Positions 1 through 11,396 of a stretch of 64,000 bases of DNA are shown piece after piece. The DNA lies in contig JAYKAV010000678.1 in assembly GCA_035582835.1 (NCBI GenBank), positions 319,001 to 383,000 on the forward strand, given 5' to 3'. The notes under the pieces were generated by a model, which was not told the DNA's origin, did not search any database, and saw nothing but the letters and a program-made list of their open reading frames with translations. The translations under genes and the position numbers were made by a program. Numbering within the stretch: position 1 is the stretch's first letter; each line of letters begins with the position of its first letter. The DNA comes from Phoebastria nigripes (Eukaryota > Chordata > Aves > Procellariiformes > Diomedeidae).

Positions 1-975
1 TGAAATACATACAATGCCACTTTTATAGCTATGACCTCCCTTGACTAGCTATAAAATGCCCAGAGAGGTTTAGACTAAAGGTATTTCAAAAGTGCAAGAT
101 ACTGTTATTTGGTGCCCGTCTTTATTGAATTTACATTTTACAGAGAAGGCTTCATCCCATTTAGTGCACCCAATACCATAGGATAAAATGCTAGGAGATG
201 TCTTGCACAATGATGTCTTACCCTGTCTTCTTAAGGAGAGAATCCAGTAAGGAAAAAATAGACTTGCTATATGCAAGATGGAGCAAAGGCAATAAAAAGA
301 ATGATTTTTTTAATTAGCACTTGGCATTTCTCTTTCCAGACGTAGTAGAGGCTGCTTTTTGGAAAGGTAGTNAGTGAAACCCTTGATCTTGCCCCCTTAA
401 GTATGGTGATAGGAAGTTCACTACATGGCATAGCTTCAGATAGGAGCAAGAGTGTCTTGGTGCTCGCTGCTTGATTCCCAGATGAGCAGGATAAATTCTG
501 TGGGACCGGAGAGTGCAAATCACCAACGGATTTGTGGGGCAGCAGTGGTGGACTTCTGCAACATGCATCCACAATTCTCCAGGATGTTTAGGTGACAGTA
601 CCTGCTTACTTGTCTCTTTTAACACCTGTGCTGCTGCACATGAATTGCTGTGATGTGCTAACCGCTTTATCATTTTATTACACTTTATTACATCATAAAT
701 TTTTATATCTTCTTAACGATCCTACAAGAAGCTTAATTGTTTATAGGAACATCTTAATTAACTAGAGTTCACTAGGTTAAGCAGAACACAAATTGAAAGA
801 GCTCTAAATGAAACAAACCCTACCACTCCATTCCATATAGCTTCATGAGGTTAAAATGGGATTTGACTGCAAGAATAAAAAATTCATACTGCTTTCAGAT
901 GTTACAAAGTAACGATAATACCGTAACTTCACCTCAGCTTTCTGTTTTGCAAATGTGAAATTCAATGGAAAAAAC

Positions 976-993
976 TTTTTTTTTTTTTTTTTT
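976..993 (+). repeat. T18 homopolymer
   Basis: Eighteen consecutive T bases within otherwise unique intron sequence. Confidence 0.95.
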
Positions 994-1554
994 ACTTACT
1001 AGGAAGAATTTCAATTTGAGCTGTAGCATTATGAGGAAACTTGCCCCAGATTAATTTAGCAGACAATAGTGTTGCTTTATTATCCCATTTCCATCTGGAT
1101 TTTAGAAATAGAAAAGATAATACAAGAAATGTATAACATGAGTCTCAAATACTTCTCTAATTACATTCTAATTGATTACAGTAATTTTTTTCTGAAGTAT
1201 ATTTAACAGGAGCTTTGTGAAATGGTCACAGTACATGAATTGGGGTGGGAAAGATTGATGTTTATGAATGGTAGAACTAGCTGTATGAACCAGTCTTCCC
1301 AGGGTCTGAACATCTTCAGCTGTGAGCAACTTTAGGACAGCAGTTTTTCCTGGGAAAACTGAGGTGGTTTAGCACATGTGGGAGAGCATTTCATAGGCTT
1401 GAACCAGAGTTACACCCTAGACTGAAACACCACCACAGTCTTGGCTTGCCTTTGTGAAATGCCTCTACAACACACTACTCCATCCAAACAGAATGATGTT
1501 AACAGGTGGGCAGTGCCTGTTGCATTTTCATTACAGTTTTCAAGGCTGCATAAA

Positions 1555-1730
1555 AAATGGAATAGGTTGCCTGGAGAAGTGGTGGAATTTCCGCCACTGT
1601 AAATATCAACGGCTCAGCTTGACAGGGCCAGAGATAACCTAATCTGAGGCCCTGCTTTCAATAGAAGGCTGCACCAGACAATCTGCAGAAATCCCTTCCA
1701 ACCCAGTCTTTCTGTGAATCTGTGAATCAC
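1555..1730 (+). mobile_element. Old CR1 LINE 3'-end fragment
   Basis: The block reads as a diverged CR1 tail: AGGTTGCCTGGAGAAGTGG, then a segment matching the usual gatattcaa-type stretch, then AAATCCCTTCCAACCCAG, and finally the tandem tail TTCTGTGAATCTGTGAATCAC. The order and spacing match the last roughly 170 bp of CR1. It is more degraded than the copy next to the exon and has no useful reading frame. The boundaries are approximate. Confidence 0.85.
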
Positions 1731-2059
1731 AGTTAATGGAATTTGAGGTGCATTTGGATTAAGATGGAAATCCTCCAAATCCAGACCACAATCCAGGACT
1801 CCCAAATGTGCTTCTGTCTCACTGTATATAGTATGTCAACCAGATGGTATTAGGACCATTAAGATACATATTAACTCCAATCTCACCTTTATTAAGGGAG
1901 AGAATATTTTTAAGAAGTTGTTAATGGCTGATAGGAAGGAGGCATTTGGCTTTGGAGACAAGAGATAGGAAAGATCAAAGACGAATGACTAGTCAAGGTA
2001 ATAGAAACAGATATATTAATCTAATGACTTCCATTATAAATTGTAGGTTTCAACAATGA

Positions 2060-2560
2060 CGCTGTCAATCCATGTGTCAAGGAGCAGCAAAAGTGGAGCT
2101 GCCCAACAAAGAGGTCTGAGCCAGGAGTCAAGGGCAACTCCAGCACTGGCCATGCCTGCACCATGGGCACAGTTCCTCGAGGTCTGATCACAGTAGACAG
2201 AACCAGATGCTGGTAACTGGGTCCATTGACAACCTCAGGCATGGCAAGGGAATGAGTCAGGTCAAGGGTGCATCCAGGGGCTCCAATTAGGAACAAAAGA
2301 AGGTGAAGCCAGAGACAGGGCTGAAGACCAGGCTGTAACATGGGTCTGAGGGTTGTCTAGAAGACAGGACTACAGAAAGGCACACCTACGATGTACCTTA
2401 GGTAGGGAATGAAGGTCCAGGCATAAGCTTTAGTAGGGGTCCTGGACCCATGGACTGAGAATGCAGGGTGGAGATCTCCGGAGAGGCTGGTCAGTGCAAG
2501 GAAGGCCAGCTGATGCACTCAGGGCTGTGACACCATGGACTGATCAATAGTTGCTGTCTC
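2060..2560. repeat. GC-enriched degenerate block, possible eroded repeat
   Basis: The base composition is clearly richer in G and C than the flanks. Short recurring units such as GAGTCAGGTCAAGGG, GAGCCAGGAGTCAAGGGC, AGACCAGGCTG and GGTCCAGGCAT give it a minisatellite-like look. I recognise no transposon ends or protein similarity. It could be an eroded minisatellite or retroelement fragment, or only a local GC island. Confidence 0.35.
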
Positions 2561-5500
2561 TAGCTGAGGTGACAGATGATACCAACAGACACAAAAGCAG
2601 CTGTGTGTTGGGACGCTCACATGATCAATCTACGTGTTTCTCCATCAGGGTAGTCATCAGTGCTGAAGTCCTCCTTTACATAGGCACAAATGCACACACT
2701 GACGGAGAGGACTGCAAGGTCCAAATCCCTTGGACTGAAGAGAATAGGATCTGTCTCATCTTCCCTACCGTGGCCCCCATAGTCAGGTGTCTTCATTCAT
2801 GCAGTATGCCCATGCAGGAAATGTCTAGTAGCCCAGATGTTTTCCTGAGAACTTGGAATGAAGGTCCTTTACAGCTTGTTCCTTTGAACACATTAGCTAT
2901 CAACAAGGAGGAAGGAGAAAAAGCCTACCACTTTATTTATGTGGGGTCACATTCTGAATTAAAAACATGCTCATGAGGTACCACTACACAAAGTTAGGTC
3001 TAACCTTCTTTTTAGGAGAAAGCATTTTGGGTTTTTTTTGTTCTTTTTTTTTCCTCTGTAATCATGTTTTCCACTATCGAAGAAAAAGTTTTTTGTATCG
3101 AAAGAAAACATAAAAGAAAACACCTGTTTGGCTTGCAGGAATTGGCCAGGGAGGCTGTTTTCCTGACAGGCCAAAAGCGACCAGCACAGGGCCTCTTTAA
3201 AAAAAACAGGATTTTTTTCCCCCTATTTCATGTGAGCATTGGCAGAAACTCTGACAAGCAGTTCTTCATATTTTATTATGTTCTTGTCTGGCAGAATCTC
3301 TGTCAGGCAAAAACCTTGTCAGCGGAAAACCTGTCGTAGGATCAGAGGAGACAAAAACAGGTGTCACAGAGGCAGTCAAAACTGAAGGAAAAAAAAGATT
3401 AGGCTAAAGAGAGAAAGGCAGACAATTACATTAATGCCATTGCTTTTATCTTATAGATGTGTGTTATTATCTCAGGGTGCTGAGTGCGCAATTGCCTCAA
3501 AGAAAAGTAGACAGGAGACAAGGGGAAACTTGATAGTTATTAACTGAAGAGGCAGTGTGTCAAAGCTGGATGGGGTTCAAAGTTTTGCAAAGGGATAAAA
3601 AAAATTGCAGACAGCAAGCAACGTCTGTGAACAAACTGTGGTTCTGCTTTCGGCTACATAAACCTAGTAGCAATCTAAATGTTTCAACTTGGAATCAGAT
3701 CATAGACAGAAAAATTAATGAAAGTTTTCATTCAGACTTTTTTTAATAACATTTATTTTGTGTACATGCAACTGAAGTGCTGGGGTTTTTTTTTGATCTG
3801 TTATAAAAATGTTGTTAGAGCATGAGGCATGGTGAGGCATGAAGACATTTATCAGTTTAGTTGCTGTGTTGTTTGGGTTTGAAACACCTATTATCAACAC
3901 ACGTTTAATTTTAAAATGCTATTAAGAATCCTTTTACTAAGTGTGAACATCTGTACATGCAAGCNGTAAATTAGAAGATCACATATGTGTCCCTCTGTCA
4001 GAGACTAAATGCATTTGGCAAATGGTTTCCATTATTAGCTTTTAAATACAGTAAAAGGCAGAAGGAAAAGTTGGTTTTGCCTATGAATCAGAATATGCTT
4101 TACTTACTCTCCTTCCATGATCTTTTGAAATCCACAGTGTCTTAGTGAACATTTCTCTTCTATCTGGATTAAATTGTGAAAGGGATGAAGACAGAAGTGA
4201 AATGGAGATCATCAAAGGATGCCATGTTGTAGCTGGAATTTATACTCAGGCTGATTCAGGATGCTCACCCACCTATATAAATGTTAATGTCCCATGCTCT
4301 CTGCACTTGTGCCAGAGGTGAATGGGATAATTTCCTACACCATGAAAATATTTGAGCCATTCAGTAGACACTGGCAAGTTTTTGTGTCCTTAGTCACCTT
4401 CTAAACATGATATTTTTGAGGAGCAATTTCTTCCACCTACAAAATGCACCACATTACACCATGTTACAGGTGGTATTAAATCTGCATCCTGAGGGAGGCT
4501 AGCTTAGACCACCTCTTATGACTGCAGTAGTTTGCTTGTCCCTCCAGCATTTTAGTCATTCATAAGCTACCTTCTGTTCTTGAAAGGATTTGTTACTTCC
4601 TTTTCTGTTGTTGATGGAAAAGAAGAAAATCTTGAACTCTGAAAATGTGAAGCTGTTCATGTTCACCACTAAAATCAACAGCAAACTACAGTGCTCCACA
4701 TTGCCATTAATAACACTGTATTTGTTTTACCATACTCGACACGCTGTTGTTGCAATGGTATAATGGAATCTTTTTATGTTGGTATTGTATATTTAATCTG
4801 TCTGCCAATTTCAGTTTCTCTTGCTGCAGAAAGTGGCCCAGTTATTTAGATTAAAAAAATGTCTGGAAAGCTCTCTGTTATTGTCTTGACACAGACTACA
4901 TAAAATTTCTTTTTCATTTTGCTGTTGACCCTTGAACAAATCTAGTAATCTGGAAAGATGATGATGTTTATAAAATTCTGTATTGTCATGTGTATGTGTG
5001 TATGCAGTCCAACTGTATCCCTCTTTGGTAAGTTAGAGAACTGGCTTGAGAGCATGCAAGAAAATCTAGAGTGGGACTACTGCAGAGCCCAAATTTAAAA
5101 CTGAAATGAAATGAGATCCATAGTGACCTGTACATTGCAACCTACTGACTCTTCCCTGTGGTTCTCCAAGATACACAGCCAGGCAAATCAGCTGAGAGAA
5201 GGGGTTTCACTAGACCTTTTCATCCCTCTCTAGGATACCTAAATATTTATCTGGGATCAGGAAATTAGCAAGAGGTATGTGTATTTACAACTCCAATTGC
5301 ATTAAAACTAGGATATTTAAAATTCTTTTCTATTCAGTAAAAGCAAAATGTCATGCTTTTATTGTAGCTATTAAAAAAAAAATGAGACCTCTAAAGTACA
5401 AAATTCATCACTGCATATTTATATTTCTTTTGCTTAACAAAAATGGAATCCACTCAGAAGCATGGCTTTTAATTTGGTTGACATTGTCCACTGCACTTTG

Positions 5501-5737
5501 GGAAGGAAGGGGTCTAAGGTCAATGAGTAAATTTGCATGGCTGAGCCTATGAACTGGCCACAGTATAGATGAAACAAAAGGTTTTGTCTTTATTTTCTGT
5601 CTTTTGATAAATTGAACAAGTATTTGACCCTTAATTTTAATTTTGTACTTAATTTCCTTTGAATTACACAGGGTCCCAAAACTCCTGTAAAATATAAATG
5701 GTGAAGTAGATTTCCCCTCCCTATTTTACTACATTTG

Positions 5738-5738
5738 A

Positions 5739-5770
<32 letters not shown>

Positions 5771-5808
5771 AAAAAAACAAAACAAAACAAAAAAACAAAA
5801 CAAAAAAC
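5738..5808 (+). repeat. (AAAAC)n / A-rich simple repeat
   Basis: About 70 bases of AAAAC units are interrupted by A runs. No element is recognisable just upstream as its source, so this is annotated only as a simple repeat. Confidence 0.95.
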
Positions 5809-6009
5809 CAACACAAATGGAACATAAAAGTTTGTTCATTGGTTTGTTACAAATAGGTCCAAAGTTTTTTGCTGGAATTTTGCATAATAATACTACGGGC
5901 TGTAATGTGAAGATTGACATTGTATCAATTTCAAAGTTCTCTTTAAAATTCAGATTATACTGAGCAGAGTCTCTGTAAAATCTGGGGGATTTTGTTTACT
6001 ATTCCAAAA

Positions 6010-6272
6010 GGTAAAGAGTGGATAAGCCAACACGGGGAGATTCAGGCTTGACATTAGGAAGCATTTCTTTACCGAGAGGGTGGTCAAACACTGCAACAGG
6101 CTCCTTAGAGAGGTGGTTGATGCCCCAAGCCTGTCAGTGTTTAAGAGGCATTTGGACAATGCCCTTAATAACATGCTTTAACTTTTGGTCAGCCCCGAAG
6201 TGGTCAGACAGTTGGACTTGGACTAGATGATCGTTGTAGGTCCCTTCCAACTGAAATAGTCTAAATTATCTA
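6010..6272 (+). mobile_element. CR1 LINE 3'-end fragment (second type)
   Basis: The fragment contains GATTCAGGCTTGACATTAGG, TTACCGAGAGGGTGGTCAAA and CACTGCAACAGGCTCCTTAG. It then has a 3' UTR with GACTTGGACTAGATGATCG and GTAGGTCCCTTCCAACTGAA, ending in short TCTAAATTA units at 6251-6272. The variant tail (CCCTTAATAACATG, GGTCAGCCC) differs from the copies at 1555 and 9875, so this is a different CR1 subfamily. Only the end of the open reading frame remains, and it is out of frame. Confidence 0.9.
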
Positions 6273-7592
6273 AATTATTATGGTGCATACTTGATACTTC
6301 AGAGTTAGGCAAGAAAAACAGTACTGAAAGTTCCTAATTCCTATACTAATTATCCAATTAGTCATTTTTGGGTGTTGAAGGCAATCTTCTGTAACATCTT
6401 CTACTTCTTTATCACCCTTTTTTGCCCCCCCTTTTTTAATAGTTAAAATTTCTGAAACAAGTACTTGAAATTTAGAATTCACCATGGAAATATTACTCGG
6501 CTGTATGTTGTTATAGTAAAACACAAGGACCTTTTTAGGCTGTTCCACAAAAATTTTGATTACTCAGCAAGTATGTGATTTTAAGATTGATTAGATCTCT
6601 TCTTCCTGTATCAGTGAACAGCTTTCCACTCACACTGAGATAAAGAACATCAGACTGTCAGGGCAGTGCTAAGAACTGAATTGGACTGTTAAAAGATAGC
6701 CTTCTTAGTTTGAGCACCTAGCTGAAACCAGCGTAGTCATGTTTTCAGAAAAGATTGTGCAGGTTACAACCAAAAAGTCACAAACATGTTAAGACTTTTC
6801 TGGGTGAACTTTTGAGCCCACTGAAAGTGTAAGAAGTATGAGTAATACCTCATGCTGCACCAGGAAGGGACTTCTAATGTGTGGTTTGTGATGTTCAGTC
6901 ACTGATATCTTCTTAATAAGGACACATCTGTTTATGTCATTTTTCAGGTATGATAAAGCTCATTCTTTTCTATAGCATGTTTCATCTTGAAGTCTCCTAA
7001 GCACTTATGAAATCATACAGTGCTGCCGATACTGTTGAATGTATTCACCTGTGAAACATGGCATTGTTCATTAGCAAATAGAAATTGAACCAATAGTTTA
7101 GAACAGAAAATGGTGAGGAATGCATTATCCACATGAAATTAGATGGGCAATTTGGGACAGCAGAATACAACTATCTACTCTGAGATTTGGCAAGAAGGCT
7201 AAAGTTAATACTCTTGTCCTTACAGAAAAACCAACGAGACTTAGGTCCTTCTCTTATCTCTTATTTGAAAAAGCATGTGTCTAACAACATAAATGGCCTC
7301 TTGAATCCACCTAGAACACTGGCATTAGTTCACTAAAGATACCAGAGGAGAAATCAGTTAGAAGTACTACAGAAAGCAACTTCTCTCTGTCAACTATTTC
7401 CTTGGCAATCTCTTTTAAAGAAACAAGATAATTTTTATAAGTTACAAATTATAGTGAAAAGTTTCATTCTCCTGCCAAGTGCAAGGGGTTTCCATAGTCA
7501 ATGATCCGAAAGAATTTCAGATGCTTACCATACTATTATTTCTCATATGGGTGGAAGTGCCTTTCCTTTCTCTCTGTGTACAACTTTTTCCC

Positions 7593-7607
7593 TTTTTTTT
7601 TTTTTTT
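7593..7607 (+). repeat. T15 homopolymer
   Basis: Fifteen consecutive T bases. A short (TG)n tract follows about 240 bases further on, at 7848-7860. Confidence 0.93.
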
Positions 7608-8313
7608 GTTTGTAGCATGAGGTCTGTCTTTAGTTTGCAAATGTTCTTACACACCTATGCAAAAATATATGCTTTGTTGTGTTATAAATTACACATTTCA
7701 GTGCATATCCTGACTTGTACTTCAAAAGGATAAAATTCACTGCTTATTTATGTATTACATAATGTGCAGAATAAGGCCACAAATCAAAATTGGAGATAAT
7801 TTCACTGTCACTTGAAATGTTAATCCAACACCAGACTAACTCTTATTTGTGTGTGTGTGTTCTGAGAAGCAAATGTCTATAGATAATGTTGCTTGAAACA
7901 AATGTTGCAGATAAATAGAATAGTACAGGGTCTCTTGTGAAAATTTCTGTCCGCTGGTCAAAGAGCATGCTTAGTAATTTAAAAGGACTTTTTTTATTTC
8001 TTTTTTCACTTCTGTTCCATCTCAGCCTTTCCAAAGCTATTATCCTCAGAGTGGTCACATTACATGAAGTGGGTAAATGTCCACAGAGTTTTGTAATTTC
8101 ATTCTAGCTATTAGTTTTGTAATCTACCCAATAGTCTTTAGATAAAGACATCTTAAAGTCATTCTGACTTGGGCCAAAGTAGAATCATGACCTTAAAATC
8201 TTCAGCAAGCCAAGTCTTCTTTAGCTGGAAGAATTTGCTTTTCCTCACTGCAGGCATAGGGTTTACTGTTAAGTAAAGAGAAACAAAAACAAATATTAAG
8301 ATATATTAGAAAT

Positions 8314-8455
8314 ACAGTATGATGCAGTGATTAAAAAGCATTGAGTATTCAGAAAATATTCATTCAGGTCTTGACTCTGGTCTGAATTTGTGTAAACTTG
8401 GAGAAGCCAGTTAACCTCTTTGGACCCTATTCTCATTCTGTAAGACTGAAGGTGG
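8314..8455 (+). mobile_element. MIR-type SINE (ancient)
   Basis: The copy starts with ACAGTATGATGCAGTGATTA, which corresponds to the tRNA-derived MIR head. It continues with CTTGACTCTGGTCTGAATTT and CTTGGAGAAGCCAGTTAACC, then TCTTTGGACCC and CTCATTCTGTAAGACTG. This follows the MIR order: head, then the CORE (cttgggcaagttacttaacctct … cctcatctgtaaaatg). It is one of the better-preserved MIRs here. Confidence 0.78.
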
Positions 8456-9874
8456 AGAAGGATCAAGGTGATCCAGATCTGCTTAATTATTTTGATAGTC
8501 TGGTAGAAGGTGTTACATCTATTAACACCAATATTATTTACAGCATTCTTATTGCCAGTAATAGTAGTATTTTTTAAAAAATATTAATATTTTACTTTAT
8601 TTTACTCCTTTCAAATGGTTGCTCTGGTCCCCAGGTACACATATATACGTATCAGCACATGTACATCCTGCACAGTATCAAAATCAATTTTCCAGGCTTT
8701 TCTAGCTGAGTACTTTGATGACACATCTGTTAACAGTGGTAGCAAAATAACCATGTTACGAAAATATCATACATAAAAGGGGCAAAAAAAAATGTAGGAA
8801 AGTATTTGACCTGTTTAAGCTTCAATCAAATCCCATTCATTAGACCTTGTAAATAAATCAGTCCCTCATCATGAAGCCTATATAGCTGAAGTACTTTGGA
8901 GAAAGAGCTTTTGGAAGAAAAATCCCACCCTTCAGATTCTGCAGTATAAATGTCCTGTGGAGAGACATAGGACTGCAGTCCCTAGGCTTGCCAATTCCTT
9001 ATCTTTTTTGAATGTTAAATTAATATTTAAAGCTATTTATTCAAAGTTGACTTAACCACTAGAATAGGAAAGATCAGACAAATCAGTTGCAAGAAATGAA
9101 GTATGAGGAAACCAGAACTCTTTGACAAAGTATTCCTTGGAGTAAACGTGTTGAATGAAGCCAGCGAGTAAATGATAAGGGCCTTTGCGCTCTGGATGTA
9201 AGAAAGCAATTTATCAAGAGTACATGAACTCTCCAGTGACCATAAGCTAAGAAGAAACCAAAGTACAAGAGAAGTCCCTATAACATTATTTTAAATGCTC
9301 AGAAAGTTTTGTTTAAAAAAAGCAGTGAGAAGCTTAGGTGCTGCAACATAGTCTATAAAATGGAAAGAAAATTAAATTTAAACATTGATACTTAGTAAAG
9401 TGTGTGATGTCATATGCAATTCCATCATATTTAACTTCACAAGGGAATAAGAACTACCTTCATCCTGCAAACCTCCCCTCCCCTCATCTCTAAATTATTC
9501 ACGTCACAGTGAATAACATGAAATTCACACAGAAGGGTAAAACAAACTAGCCAGCTCAAGTAGCAGTGAATTCATGACAGAATTTATGGTAAATGGGGAC
9601 TAATTTTTAGCATGTTTAAAAGGCTGGGGTTTAGGGTGTATCTGTTTTCTTTTTTTCCCTTAGAGGTTAAGTCTCAAACCTTTAACAGTCCCAATCAATT
9701 CTGCATAGCTTCAGTCTTGGTCATCAGTTAATCATAAATTTTCTGTAATTTCTTTTGAACTTATGAGTATCGTAGTCTCTGGGGCTCAGCTGAGCACCCT
9801 TCTGCTGTAGGAATTAAAGTTAATTGTGACCTTTGGAAACTAGGCCTGTTTCGGACTGCATCTGTGAAAAAGAA

Positions 9875-10880
9875 TCACTCAGTGATGAGTTGTGTCCCTC
9901 AGGGGTACGTGTTGGGACCAGTACTGTTTAATATCTTTGTCAATGACATAGACAGTGGGATAGAGTGCACCCTCAGCAAATTTGTAGATGACACCAAGTT
10001 GAGTGGTGCAGCTGACATGCCTGAGGGAAGGGATGCCATTCAAAGGGACCTGGACAAGCTCAAGAAGTGGGCCCATGTGAACCTCATGAGGTTCAACAAG
10101 GCCAAGTGCAAGGTCCTGCACCTGGGTCAGGGCAACCCCTGGTATCAATACAGGCTGGGTGGTGAATGAATTGAGAGCAGCCCTGCTGAGAAGGACTTGG
10201 GGTGCTGGTGGATGAAAAGCTGGACAGGAGCCCAACAATGTGCACTTGCAGCCCAGAAGGCCAACCATATCCTGGGCTGCATCAAAAGAAGCGTGGCCAG
10301 CAGGTCGAGGGAGGTGATTCTGCCCCTCTACTCTACTCTGGTGAGACCCCACCTGGAGTACTGTGTCCAGCTCTGGAGTCCTCAGTACAGGAAAGACATG
10401 GACCTGTTGGAGCAGGTCCAGAGGAGGGCCACAAAAATGATCAGGGGGATGGAATGCCTCTCCTATGAAGAAAGGCTGAGAGAGTTGGGGTTGTTCAGCC
10501 TGGAGAAGAGAAGGCTTCNGGGAGATCTTATTGTGGCCTTTCAATACTTAAAGAGGGCTTATGAGAAAGATGGGGACAAACTTTTTAATGGGGCCTGTAG
10601 CGATAGGACAAGGGGTAATGGTTTTAAACTAAAAGAGGGTAGATTTAGACTAGATACAAGGAAGAAATTTTTTACGCTGAGGGTGGTGAAACACTGGAAC
10701 AGGTTGCCCAGAGAGATGGTAGATGCCCCATCCCATGGAAACATTCAAGGTCAGGTTGGATGGGGCTCTGAGCAACCTGATCTAGTTGAAGATGTCCCTG
10801 TCCATGGCAGGGGGGTTGGACTAGATGACCTTTAAAGGTCCCGTCCAACCCAAACTATTCTGTGATTCTATGATTCTATG
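9875..10880 (+). mobile_element. CR1 LINE, 5'-truncated 3' portion, sense to BNC2
   Basis: This is the 3' part of a chicken-repeat-1 non-LTR retrotransposon. The translation starts inside the reverse transcriptase with [19 protein letters not shown] and reaches the FVDDTKL segment, where the usual F-A-D-D catalytic motif reads F-V-D-D. It continues through [39 protein letters not shown] and [17 protein letters not shown] to HWNRLPREMV. The 3' end has GGTTGGACTAGATGACC and closes with two ATTCTATG units at about 10866-10880. The copy is dead: there is a TGA at 10167-10169, a one-base loss near 10198 offset by a one-base gain near 10229, and another one-base gain near 10734. One unresolved base lies at 10519. 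No clear target-site duplication was found. The 5' limit is uncertain by a few tens of bases. The sequence resembles the CR1-J/F type group, but I cannot fix the subfamily. Confidence 0.95.
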
Positions 10881-11010
10881 AATTGTCCAGGTAATATTTC
10901 TCTGGAAAATAAGTGNGTCTGCCAAATTCGATGTGTTTAGATAATTTTTTGGGATTATTTTCTTGTCTTTCCTTTAGCTCTTATCTTACACTTAACTCCT
11001 TTTCTTTCAG
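10881..11010 (+). other. BNC2: BNC2 intron segment between the CR1 and the exon
   Basis: Only 130 bases separate the end of the CR1 copy from the exon. They hold the T-rich run-up, the branch-point candidates and the acceptor, and include one unresolved base (10916). No other element is seen. Confidence 0.85.
10985..11010 (+). other. BNC2: Splice acceptor region of the BNC2 exon
   Basis: A pyrimidine-rich stretch (ACTCCTTTTCTTTCAG) ends in AG at 11009-11010. A CTTAC match to the loose yUnAy branch-point pattern puts a candidate branch adenosine at 10988, 23 nt before the exon. A second match, TTAAC, puts one at 10995, which is rather close. The AG is seen directly; the branch-point choice is inferred. 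Confidence 0.8.
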
Positions 11011-11246
11011 CCTTGGACAAGCTTAGTACTCAGCACCTCTACCACCCAACCCAAGTGGAGATTGTGCAGTCCAACGTTGTGTTTGACATCAGCAGCCTGA
11101 TGCTCTACGGTACTCAGGCTGTGCCTGTAAGACTGAAGATACTACTTGACCGACTCTTCAGTGTACTGAAACAAGAGGAGGTGTTACATATTCTACATGG
11201 CTTAGGGTGGACACTTCGAGACTATGTTCGAGGCTACATCCTTCAG
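11011..11246 (+). CDS. BNC2: Internal coding exon of basonuclin-2 (partial gene)
   Basis: The exon carries the last two bases of a split codon followed by 78 full codons, beginning [16 protein letters not shown] and ending [12 protein letters not shown] recognise this as the conserved N-terminal region of basonuclins, which lies after the Cys-rich CDQCKHGW-type motif (previous exon, outside this window) and before the zinc fingers (later exons). It fits BNC2 rather than BNC1: I recall BNC1 having SKLRIP- and ILHALDW-type residues where this has LDKLST and ILHGLGW. Family knowledge: basonuclins are nuclear C2H2 zinc-finger proteins. BNC2 is linked to pigmentation (zebrafish bonaparte, human skin colour) and to mesenchymal and craniofacial development. 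The acceptor is TTTCTTTCAG (11001-11010) and the donor CAG|GTAGG (11244-11251). The intron phases are 1 at the start and 0 at the end, as I recall for BNC2. The frame has no stop and no damage. If the donor were not used, it would run 12 more codons to TAA at 11283-11285. Confidence 0.95.
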
Positions 11247-11252
11247 GTAGGA
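11247..11252 (+). other. BNC2: Splice donor of the BNC2 exon
   Basis: The exon ends CAG and the intron begins GTAGGA, a good match to the vertebrate U1 consensus. Placing the junction here ends the exon in phase 0 after the glutamine of GYILQ, where the recalled BNC2 protein continues with an exon beginning DAAGK. That next coding exon is not in the window. Confidence 0.88.
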
Positions 11253-11396
11253 AATAAAGCAAAGTATGTTTCCAAACCCAGTTAACTAAAATTTTTTTTG
11301 TACAGATGTAGTGACCGTGCACCCAAAGAGGTAGAAAGATATGAAGTAAATTTAGTGTGGCATGTTGAAGACTAATGATGATGTTGGCAAAATAAA
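11253..11396 (+). promoter_or_regulatory. Candidate intronic polyadenylation signals just after the donor
   Basis: AATAAA occurs at 11253-11258, six bases after the exon boundary. A T8 run follows at about 11291-11299 that could act as a U-rich downstream element. A second AATAAA is at 11391-11396, followed by a T-rich stretch. Read-through of the donor gives 12 extra codons ([12 protein letters not shown]) and a TAA at 11283-11285. The hexamers and stop are seen; their use is inferred. AATAAA is common in AT-rich introns, and U1 bound at the adjacent donor would normally suppress such sites. Confidence 0.3.

Larger units (their letters stand above)
1..9874 (+). other. BNC2: BNC2 upstream intron, distal part
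   Basis: Non-coding sequence preceding the BNC2 exon. It contains CR1 tails (1555, 6010), a GC-enriched block (2060-2560), homopolymers, an (AAAAC)n tract and one MIR (8314). The exon that should precede, encoding the CDQCKHGW-type motif, was looked for by eye and not found, so this intron is longer than 11 kb. The stretches 2570-5730, 6280-8310 and 8460-9870 show no gene, RNA or clear repeat. The longest open frame (141 codons, 2551-2976 +) has no recognisable features. Confidence 0.75.

Noticed and set aside
2551..2976. 141-codon open frame, the longest outside the CR1
   Set aside because: Random sequence of this size gives several open frames this long on six frames. It begins in a GC-rich block, shows no domain, and no splice or start context supports it.
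5590..5920. Phe-rich open frames on the minus strand
   Set aside because: They translate the (AAAAC)n simple repeat in reverse, not a membrane protein.
9879..10544. 221-codon open frame on the minus strand
   Set aside because: It is the antisense shadow of the CR1 reverse-transcriptase region and does not resemble a real protein.
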